Below, in pieces: positions 55,558-64,000 of a stretch of 64,000 nt of DNA. The translations under genes were made by a program, and so were the position numbers. Every line of letters starts with the position of its first letter. Position 1 is the stretch's first letter. Source of the stretch: Halichoerus grypus (lineage: Eukaryota > Chordata > Mammalia > Carnivora > Phocidae); assembly GCF_964656455.1 (NCBI RefSeq), contig NC_135717.1, positions 155,845,062-155,909,061 on the forward strand. The letters are read 5' to 3'. The notes below the pieces were generated by a model that was given only the letters and a program-made list of their open reading frames with translations, was not told where the DNA came from and ran no database searches.

Positions 55558-56929
55558 TTATCTCCTTGACAGCTGTGTACCTTGTGCCCACCAAATGAAG
55601 GTACCATGCCAGGTCTCTGAGGAGTACCAAAATAAATAAAATAGTCCCTGCCCTCTATGAATGTCTAGTGTAATTAGAGAGAGAGACATATCCATAAACA
55701 ATTCTAATATGAAGGTGGAGCAAACATCTGAGTGAAGTAATCTCTGGCTGTGTCTAATTAAATGACTAAGAGAAAGAAAAGTTTGGGGAAATTATTTTCT
55801 ATGGGACTCTGATAACCTTGGGACAACCAGAACAGGTGTTTTTTATCAATGGTATTTAATTTTTCTGGGGAAGTTGAATAAGAGGGGACTCAAACTTAAG
55901 ATACTGGTATACCTCTCACAGGGTATGGCTTGAGCCTTGCTGTCATGCAATGATCATTGTGTAACCTCCAGAACACCTGATTAAATGCCAAAGCTCAGGA
56001 CGACTTCTGAGTATAAACTGGGATTAAGCTCAATAAATATTAGAGAAGAGAAGGTTCATAAACTTTAAATGATATTATCCCAATATATAGTGGGTATAAC
56101 TTGAGATGGGAAGTAGAATGGCAGTTAAATATTGCCCAGGATATAGTATGATCTTGGAGCTAACTTAATTAATGTCCTGTTTCTCTCACTTTTAGCAACT
56201 TGTGAGAGCAACAAGTAAAATGTCATTGGCTCTAGTTCCTGGAGCACAAAGAAACTGAGGTAAATGTCATGGGAGCCCAACTTTCCTGATATTACCTTGT
56301 TTTCTTCTCCAAGGAGGCAGTCAGGCCTGTCATGGAAAATTGCTTTGGCTATAAATTCCCACAGGTTAACAGGATAGAAAGATGGAAAATAGAAGAGCAA
56401 GGGTTAAATTTCTGTCCCCTCTGGTCAGGTCATATGCCCACTCCTTCTTTAATCCTAAGATAGAAAATACTGATAGTATTGGTAGGATCACGAGATGTCA
56501 TGCCGAGATGCCAAGATATCGATTAGATCTCATTTGCTAGATGGTAGGTTTATTTTGTGTTAAACTGTCATGCATATACCTCAGACCCTTTTCCACTTTC
56601 TCATTTCTCTCTGTGACCGGGGGTTAGGTTGAAGAGGGTTTTGAGCCAAGACCTGCCACAAGGGATCCCCACTGTCTTGCCAGTATGCTTTCTCCTCATT
56701 ACCTACTTAGAAGTTCTATTGAGACTTACTTGAGAGAGGCCCTCCTTAGGCCCAGGGACTAGTCTACAAGCTCCAACCAAGTACTACCATAGTTCTGAAT
56801 TAGAGCATAGGGCTCAATTAATGATTGACACCTTCTTTTTTATTTGGCTATTGGTCCCTATGTATGTATGTATGTATATTCCTTCAGAATTTCAAATCTG
56901 CTGTCATGAAGATGTGCAGTGCTGTGGAG
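55558..56929. other. Intergenic; possible family A start and TATG repeat
   Basis: 55620-55720 ('ataaaatagtccctgccctc') recalls the start of the old repeat family A. A short (TATG)n run lies at 56860-56878. The 91-codon minus frame at 56125-56400 is unsupported. Confidence 0.4.
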
Positions 56930-57160
56930 TTTAGGGAACAAGGAAATTTATTTTGATAAGAAAGTTTAGGAAGACTTCATGGAGATTTGAGATGATTCTT
57001 GAAGAACTGGTATTTGGTTAAGTAGATATGAAGGGTCATGGCATTCCAACCTGTTTCAGCTTTAGTAGGATAGCTCTGGTGGCCATGTGGATAATGTATT
57101 AAAGTTGGAAGCAACTAGAGGTATTAGGAGGCAGTTGTCCTGGTTCTAGGACAAACCTTA
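56930..57160 (+). repeat. Ancient interspersed repeat, family A fragment
   Basis: 'aggaagacttcatggagatt', 'ggtcatggcattccaacctg' and 'gtattaggaggcagttgtcc' match parts of the family A order seen at 230-960 and 5336-6100. Confidence 0.45.
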
Positions 57161-58536
57161 CACGATACAAAGAATAATGCTCTACAAAGAGTGTGTGATG
57201 TCACCAGAAGTGTCATGAAATGAGTCATTTTTTGATAGAAGAGACATCTTTGAAACATTTCAGTCAAACTTGTGATTTTAAGATAGATCTTAGGCTAGAA
57301 GAACATGAACTGTGTTTAAAGCATTGTATTAAACAGAGAAGTGTGATAAAAAGGAAACAGAATGCTTGGAAATCTCCTTCGAGAAGACTTATATATAACC
57401 TTATCATAAAGAAAATACCAAGATGTTCAAAATGAATGAAAAGCACTTCTGAAATAATTCACCTTACAAGTACAAGAGATGTGGTTCTTCCATTGCCAAT
57501 TTTGAATTGCGAAGAACGGCACTGAATGGAGATGGTGAAGCAGGGAGAGCTGAGAATGAATGTACTGGTATGCTTGAACATGTTCAAGGACATGGAAGAG
57601 TACATTGAATTGGTGAGGATTATTTGTTTTCATTCCTGGACATTGTATTTGCCCATGAAGATTCGAAGCTTAATAATAAAGGGTTCCTAACCATAAGAAT
57701 CTTACATCTAGTGTATGTCATCTGGGAGAAGCAAGTTCTAAACAACTTTAAGATGAGGTGCATCAGTTCATGGACAGAAATGGGTAGCTTGTTCCTGCTA
57801 GGAAAAGAGGATTGTTAAGTGGAAAGGATGTAGAAGTGAATAGTGTATTCCCTTGGTAGGAGATGAAGTTTGGAAAGAATCAAGGCTGATTTAATGGCCA
57901 CACTGAGGATGTTGGTAGAAGTCTTGGTGATAGGTAGGTCATTACACATAAAATAGCAAGTGGTTGCTTTTTAATGAAATCCAAAGGATGCTAAGGAGGT
58001 TCCCTCTTGAACTAAGAACATCCTCTTTGAAATGGACCATTACTTTTCATAGACAATAAACTCTCTTAAAGCACGACTACCTTAGAAAAGCTAACATATC
58101 AAACTGGCCTTCAATCATTCACACCCATAGTGGCACTTGAGATACTATAATGCTTTTTTTCTGAGAATTTCTCCAAGGTCAAGAGTTTTCAGAAACCAGG
58201 AGAGGACTGAGGAAAAAAAAAAAATTAGAAGTCATGGGTATTGCCCAAGGGAGATATCCTGAGTTGGGTACCTCAGGAGAGCTTATTCCATAAAGAGGAA
58301 ATCTGTTTCCTCTTGATGGAAGAGATTCCATCAAGATTGATGGGACTGAGCAGAGGTAGATTAGAAAGTTAATTGATCCCTGCTACCTAGTCATCAGTGA
58401 TAGCCAACAAATGGGTTGTCATCTCTGGATAGGGCAGGCCAGGACAGCTGTGGGTGGTATTGGGCCTGGCTGGAAGGTCAAGAAAGACAGAAGCAATATG
58501 AACAAAATACCACATCGGGGTTTCTGTTAGTATAGT
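57161..58536. other. Intergenic, no gene
   Basis: About 1.4 kb with no recognised repeat; several 60- to 76-codon frames on both strands without domains. Confidence 0.45.
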
Positions 58537-58756
58537 AGAGTGGTCAGCAAAGTTTTTCTTTAAAGGTCTACATATTAAACATTTTAAGGTTTGTGGGCCA
58601 TACAGTCTGTGTTGCAAATAAGAAACTCCTTTTATTATAGTGTGAAAGTAGCCACAGACAGCACAAAAATGAAGATGTTTGTATTCTAATACTCATCTTA
58701 CAAAAATAGGTTATAAGTCAGATTTTGCCTATAGGCCATAGTTTGCCAACCCCTGG
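58537..58756 (+). mobile_element. hAT-type MER element
   Basis: The left end 'gagtggtcagcaaagttt' and right end 'gtttgccaacccctg' are inverted repeats. The body has 'tttgtgggccatacagtctg' and 'tgtgaaagtagccacagaca'. The flanks 'gtatagta' and 'gcatagaa' look like an 8-bp duplication with two changes. Same family as 13945-14155. Confidence 0.75.
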
Positions 58757-58825
58757 CATAGAACAAAGTATCTTAACTGCTATATATGTATGTATTTATG
58801 TATGCATAAATAAATAACATTAAAA

Positions 58826-58901
58826 ATAGATAGATGATAGATAGATGATAGATAGATAGATAGATAGATAGATGATAGATAGATAGATGATAGATAGATA
58901 A
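58826..58901. repeat. (GATA)n microsatellite
   Basis: About 18 GATA-type units with periodic GATGATA interruptions, preceded by a TATG/TAAA-rich stretch. It causes the Tyr/Ile/Ser repeat frame on the minus strand (58780-59145), which is not a gene. Confidence 0.95.
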
Positions 58902-59754
58902 AAGTAACCAAGCCCATGTTCAGCACATCCCAGACGACCAGTAGGAAAGGTGAAGAGTCCAGAATCAGGATGTAGGCATCAGAATTGGCAGGACGGCCCA
59001 AACAGCCGCTGTGTCTCACATCTGGTAGTACTTTTCGTTCAGAGTCCAGAAAGGCCAAGAGAAAATGGTGAGGATGGAGACCAGGGGAAATCTCAAGATG
59101 AATACTTAACAAGCTGGTGGAGGAGAAAGGGCTAATTTGGTTCAAAGGGAAAACAGCATATAACCAAGTGTTCTATAGAATGTTAAGTACCCTTCTCTAT
59201 GGACAGATAGGGGCTGACAGATATGATATTGGCTGGATAATGCTTCACAAACAAAATGGCAACATACTAGAGCATCCTGCCCGTTCTAACAAGCAGTGAT
59301 TTCTCATGTCTCTATGTCCCTCAGCCCAGAAATTCAGCCCCTTCACCAGAAGTGCATTTATTGATATTCCACATGGTTAATTTGTTTCTAAATTTCTTCA
59401 TAGAATTCAAAAGAGCAGTTTGATTTGGGACATTCCATTTATACTCAGAGAATGAGACTGTAATTCATCTTTTATGCCTTTCTGCCTCACATGCCAAATA
59501 AAACTCAAATTGCCATTCTTTGTTCAGAACCAAATGCCATCTTGAAATTGTTTATTCTTATTGTTTAAAATAATTTTTATGCTAGATGACTCTTCTATCT
59601 CAAGTAAACGATACACATTTAAGAAATTAAAAGTCAGATTATTTTTTCAATGGCAATAATTTTGTCTAAAACAGAACATTGTTTTGTCACATTGGGATGT
59701 CTCAATACTTTCTATAATATTTTTTTCAGGGAGTGCTAGATGGAGTGTTAGATA
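58902..59754. other. Intergenic, no gene
   Basis: Unique-looking. The frames at 58950-59135 and 59117-59299 are unsupported. Confidence 0.45.
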
Positions 59755-60000
59755 ATTGTCCAAAATCAGAGTCTTAGTTCTAATTCTGCCACTTATTAAC
59801 CTGTGTAATCTTGGGGAAATTGTCTAATTTCATTTTGTTTTATTTCATTTTGTTGCTTCTCTTTTTCATCCTTAGAGCAAAACAGAGATATTAATTCTTA
59901 CTCTGGCTCTCTAGTAAGATTTTGTAATAATCTAGGGGTTAATATATGCAAAAGTATACTGTAAATTGTAAAACTCTATAAGAATGGTAGGTACTATTAT
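59755..60000 (+). mobile_element. MIR SINE, interrupted by a TTTCATTTTG duplication
   Basis: 'ttctaattctgccacttatt', 'cctgtgtaatcttggggaaa' and tail 'tataagaatggtaggtacta'. The core holds a tandem 'atttcattttgttt' (59827-59850) not found in the family. Confidence 0.65.
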
Positions 60001-60024
60001 TGATTAAGATTTTGGGGGGGTTCT

Positions 60025-60220
60025 GGGGCACCTGGGTGGCTCAGTTGGTTAAGCGTCTGCCTTCGGCTCAGGTCATGATCCCAGAGTCCTGGGATTGAGC
60101 CCCGCATCAGGCTCTCTGCTCAGCGGGGAGCCTGCTTCTTCCTCTCCCTCTGCCTGCCACTCCCCCTGCATGTGCTCTCTTTCTCTTTATGTCAAATAAA
60201 TAAATAAGATCTTAAAAAAA
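60025..60220 (+). mobile_element. SINEC
   Basis: Head 'ggggcacctgggtggctcag', A and B boxes, CT tract, 'aaataaataaataagatctt' and a short A-run. The flanks ('ttttgggggggttct' and 'tttttttggttct') look like a duplication that has diverged, or whose G- and T-runs changed length. Confidence 0.95.
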
Positions 60221-60334
60221 ATCTTTTTTTGGTTCTTATTTTGTACCAGGAACTGTGCGATGGAAAAGGGATATAAAAATGAATAAGACTGGTCTCTCCT
60301 CTCCAAAAGCTAACTATATCAAATAGATAATTAT

Positions 60335-60570
60335 GATAGTTAACACTTTTACGGTATTTACCATGTTCTAAAAACTCTATATATGTTTCATTTAATCTTT
60401 ACAATATAAATAAGTACAATCATTGTTCCCATTTTAAAATGAGAATTATAACATAAAAAGGGGTTAAGTAATTTTCTCAAGCTCGCACAACTAGTAAGTG
60501 CCTAAGCCAGGATTCCAACCTAGGATGTCTGATTCTACCATCCATGTGCTTCACCATTATGCTATACTGA
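60335..60570 (-). mobile_element. MIR SINE, near full length
   Basis: 'catttaatctttacaatata', 'cccattttaaaatgagaatt', 'ctagtaagtgcctaagccag' and head complement 'ttcaccattatgctatactg'. Confidence 0.9.
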
Positions 60571-61890
60571 ATATTAGGGCTACAAACACTTAACCGGAAG
60601 TGATTAGAAAGCCATTACTGATTTAGAAAGCAAATAATTAGGAGAAATAAAAGTAGGGTTGGCCAGAGGGAATAAATACTTCCCCAGGTGTGTACTATAG
60701 AACGCAAGTCACTTAGATGCTCTGCAAACAAAGAATTATGTAGTCAGAAATTTGGAAGCCATTTTGCCCTCCTTAGTGCCTTCATGCATGTTAGCCTGGT
60801 GAAGTCCCACTTAGAGTTCCCGCAGAAAAGAAATCTACCTCCTTTTGTTTGGTCCAGTGTTTCCCAAAAATAGGTGTCCTTAGGATTCTTTTTCACCAAC
60901 CTAGTTAACTGAGTTCTGCTGAATATAGTATCTGCTTGAAACACTGGTGTAGAACTTACCTTTAAAAAAAATCTGTCATAAAATAGAAGGATACTGATTT
61001 AAAACAGCCAAATGTGAATGAGAAAGGTTTCTAACAAGGAGCAAAGTAAGGAATTGCTGAAGAGCCTGTGGGCACAGCTGGTCTTACAAACTGTCCATTG
61101 CTCATCATGCCAATTGGCGTAGTTATGAGATCATCTGTGGCTATACTCAGCAGTTGTAGAGTAGGGGCAGAGAAAGTAGAAGTTTGGGTTGATCCAGGAT
61201 TGAAGACTGGCAAGGCAGTTGAAGTAGAAGATAAGGGAGGAAATGAATTTACTCTTTCTATTTCCAAAGGACAAGACAAAATGTTTTTAAGCTTCCTTCA
61301 CATTGTGCAATCCTTAAAGTAGCAAGCCTACAGTCTTCAGTAATGTCATCACAGAAGTAACTTGACAAAGAAGACAGAGAAGCATGTGTTTATCAATTTT
61401 GAGGGAAAGATGGCTCTTTCCCTAAGTTAATTTGGTGTCCCTTACACATTCCCATTAGAGTTATGACTAAGACTTTTGAAGCACTGGAGCTCAGACACCT
61501 CCACCATTATACCTACTATTTGCAATAACTATACTCTGTTATATTAAAATTCATTGATTTCTCTTGGACTTTAAATGGGTGTTTTATCCATGCGAAACTT
61601 TATAACATCATGCATTGGCCACTTGGAAAGTGTTGGTTCACGGAGATATGCAGATTTTCCAAATGTTTACAGTATTTCATTATACAGTATAAAATATCAC
61701 ATTTATTAATATCACTTTCATCTTGTCAAAAAAGTCTTTTTTTTTTTTAAGTCTTTAAGTTTGGGAAAGTTGTCAGGTTCACAATGGTCAATACAAGTTT
61801 TCCAAAATTGCAATTTTTGCTTGAAAGCTCAAAATTTTATCATCAACAAAAAATATTGTCAGTATTTTCCTTGAAATGGCAGGTTCCTTT
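60571..61890. other. Intergenic, no gene
   Basis: About 1.3 kb without an assignable element. Frames at 60688-60944 and 61031-61322 overlap on opposite strands. Confidence 0.45.
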
Positions 61891-62000
61891 AGGGTGACCA
61901 ACCATTCCACTTTGCTCAAGATTGAGGGGCTCCCAGGAAAGTTCTAGAGTTCCAGCACTAAAACAAGGGAAGTCCCTGGCAAACCTGGACGAGTCACCCT
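61891..62000. mobile_element. Short palindromic MITE-like DNA element
   Basis: The ends 'agggtgaccaacc' and 'ggacgagtcaccct' are inverted repeats; the 110-base body is itself partly self-complementary ('actttgctcaagattgagg' against 'cctggcaaacctgg'). It resembles a small mammalian MER DNA element whose name I do not recall. Confidence 0.6.
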
Positions 62001-62009
62001 AGGCTCATT

Positions 62010-62093
62010 CTTTTTTTTTTTTTCTCACAACCTGAGATCAAGACCTAAGTTGAGATCAAGAGTTGGATGTTTAACCGAGACACCTAGGCACCC
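62010..62093 (-). mobile_element. Short SINEC lacking its 3' half, joined to poly(A)
   Basis: Antisense: T13 run, then only the head half ending in 'gacacctaggcacccc'. Read in sense, the head runs through the A box to about the B box and then goes directly into poly(A). The CT tract and AAATAAA tail are missing. It is flanked by near-identical 'ccctaggctcatt' and 'ccctaggttcatt', the target-site duplication with one change. Confidence 0.8.
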
Positions 62094-62105
62094 CCTAGGT
62101 TCATT

Positions 62106-63564
62106 AATTTTTGAGAAAATATCCATTAACTGCTCAAGTCAAAGTAACTATTGTTTGTCAGTCATTCTTTCCAGCAAAGATGGTATTCCAAAACAAAAGC
62201 AACTAGTTCAACTAGCAAATCAAAGAATCACAAAGTGCTTTTCTCTCAGATATTCATCACTCTTCAGTAGGCAGTAGATATGTTTTGTGAGTATTTCCCA
62301 TTTTGTCATACAGAATGTTAAAAAGACATGTACCTGAGGGTCAATGTTTAATAAAGATATTAATTTATATGCTCATTCAAGGCATTACTAAATAAAACTG
62401 GCATTTTCATAACGTAAGCATGTAGCTATGAAGACTATCCTAAGTACCACTAGTCTGGTGCACAGCCCTGATTCATGCTTAGGAGTAAGCAGTTTGTCCC
62501 ACCATGATGTTTGCACCATGTGGGCAAATGTAAAAATAAGGGGAGGGGGCAAATAATGTCTTACTGAATATAGTTTTGATCTCATGGACTGCCTGTCCCC
62601 AAGGGTCAATGAACCATACTTTGGGAAGCTCTGTCCTGGGGCATAAGCCTTGCCAGAGGATCTAAGAAGTTGTTCATGCATCTGCCTTCATGTGAACCCA
62701 GAATTACCACCCTATTTTCTTCCCCTCCAAGGATCTTCTCATGGTTTGGGACTTTTTTCCTTTTAAATTCTGAAAGCATACACATTTTGAATATGCCTTC
62801 TTTCCTTCTTTTTGATAATGGACTAATGACCCTATGCTCACACTTCTGAATAAAGTTATTTTCAGTGATTTAAAAGACTTCTATCTTCATCTTTCTAAGA
62901 GAATCCACCTTCCATGACTCCAACATAGTTTTCTGGCCCATCCATCTAAAGAAGAGTGAACATAAAACAAATTTAATCTCCATTGGGTCATCATCCTGCT
63001 ACATATTTTAATACACTCTAGTTTCTTAGAAGTTCTAACCAAGGCAGAAAATTAGCTTTAAAAAGAGAAGAATGGAACTATTTTCAAATTAGTGAAAGTG
63101 CTGGTTTTTATTATTTCACTACAGATTATTAACAGATTTTATTTTGGGCTGTAACATATACTTAAGACTTGAGATTGATATTGCCAGTAAGAAACCTCAG
63201 TTGGAATTATAAAAATAATGACACCTTGTAACCTTGAGGCCTCTGCATAGAAACAAGGCTTTGTAATAAAAAGTAGAATCTGAGCAACTTTTGCTCAAGT
63301 CTTAGAGCTGTTCAGGGTTCTCATTATCTGTCAGAACATCTGCCATAGGCTGATGAAGAATGAAATAAATGTAGTATAGTGGTGACATTTTGCTACATTT
63401 AGGGTTTGAGATAGCTTTTTTTTTTTTACAAAAAAAAAGAATAGATAAAAAGAAGTCCAAGACGAGATTGACAAGTAGACATATTCCCTGGAGACGTACA
63501 TTGCTATTCTTTGGAGTCAGAAACATAAGCCAGAATTAATTTGTCTACATAGTTCTACTTTCAT
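62106..63564. other. Intergenic, no gene
   Basis: About 1.5 kb with no repeat I can name apart from a T9/A8 pair at 63417-63437. Frames at 62050-62277, 62388-62681 and 63302-63526 have no domain. Confidence 0.45.
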
Positions 63565-63760
63565 TTTGCGTGGCATTTTACAGTTTATTAAACATTTAAC
63601 ATGCACTATCTTATTTCTCTTCACAGCATTCGTAAAGTAGTTCTTTTTTTTTTTTTCTCCCCATCTGACCAGGGGAAGCCAAGGCTGAATGATCTGCCCA
63701 AGGTCACACCACAGTAAGAATCCCACCCATGTCTGCAGACCTAGAATGCAGTGTTCATTT
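63565..63760 (-). mobile_element. MIR SINE with internal T-run
   Basis: 'gatctgcccaaggtcacacc', 'aacatgcactatcttatttc' and 'acagcattcgtaaagtagtt' show an antisense MIR. A T15 run (about 63643-63657) replaces the 'attattatcc' part of the core. Confidence 0.75.
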
Positions 63761-64000
63761 AGTGGACAGCAATGGCTTTACAGAAACCTTGATGGTGGAG
63801 AGGAAAAGGTGGGGGTGGGTGGAGAAATTAAATATGGCAAATTGAAATCACTCACTCATCTCCGCTAGCTGTCTGCTAGTAATGCAGCACCATTCCCCTT
63901 CTGAGCCTCCCCACACCCCCACCCCCTCAAACACAGTTAACAGAATCCCTTGCGAGAGTGTTGTGAGCCTAGGTGGAAGGTAGAAAAGAGACAGACATGA
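63761..64000. other. No feature; C-rich tract
   Basis: Contains a C-rich stretch at 63895-63928 ('ccccacacccccaccccc') that could form a G-quadruplex on the minus strand. No gene. Confidence 0.45.

Noticed and set aside
58780..59145. 121-codon minus frame with Tyr-Leu-Ser-Ser-Ile repeats
   Set aside because: It is a translation of the (GATA)n tract.
3401..62093. CRISPR-like array formed by the nine similar SINE copies
   Set aside because: The copies are dispersed over 59 kb on both strands, with their own target-site duplications; they are retroposons.

Overview
The window is mammalian nuclear DNA, and it looks like a gene desert or the inside of a very long intron. The 64 kb are filled with interspersed repeats of mammalian type: tRNA-Lys-derived carnivore SINEs (SINEC), MIR, L2, old L1/HAL1, MaLR-type LTRs and hAT/MER DNA transposons. 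Nine SINEC copies, several with perfect target-site duplications, place it in a carnivore. All carry the 'GCCTGGGTGGCTCAG' type of 5' end, and none is the young canid SINEC_Cf type. This favours an arctoid caniform (bear, seal, mustelid or panda group) over a dog; that assignment is inference.

I find no protein-coding gene, rRNA gene, functional tRNA gene or CRISPR array that I can support. The open frames present are short, overlap one another on both strands, and mostly lie inside repeats (SINE, L1, LTR antisense). The longest (221 codons, minus strand, 54294-54959) runs antisense to a MaLR LTR. Degenerate coding sequence is recognisable only for L1 (parts of ORF2 and of the ORF1-like region of HAL1/L1M).

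Layout: 0.2-6.1 kb holds fragments of one old repeat family with MIR, MER5A and hAT copies. 6.9-13.9 kb is L1/HAL1-rich with two SINEs. 15-18.3 kb is repeat-poor and looks like conserved non-coding sequence, including a TGACAG palindrome. 19.1-24.6 kb is a stack of L1 remnants carrying three SINEs. 28.2-30.3 kb has an LTR and an L2 that is split by a 1.08-kb GC-rich, CpG-rich insert of unknown origin, the most unusual segment in the window. 30-37 kb is MIR-rich. 39.3-40.6 kb is repeat-poor and possibly conserved. 41-51.6 kb holds MIR, L2, LTR and microsatellites. 52.0-53.7 kb is again repeat-poor with homeodomain, POU and SOX-like motifs. 54.5-64 kb has an LTR, a poly(A)-only retroposition scar, hAT copies, a (GATA)n tract, SINEs and MIRs.

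There is no gene set here to work together. Any function would be regulatory (distal enhancers) or would belong to a long transcript whose exons lie outside the window. I did not find evidence of a new biological system. The best leads are the GC-rich insert at 29.1-30.2 kb and the unusual retroposition products at 22.5, 55.5 and 62.0 kb. All repeat calls come from reading the sequence against remembered families, so their edges are approximate (about 10-30 bases) unless a target-site duplication is stated.
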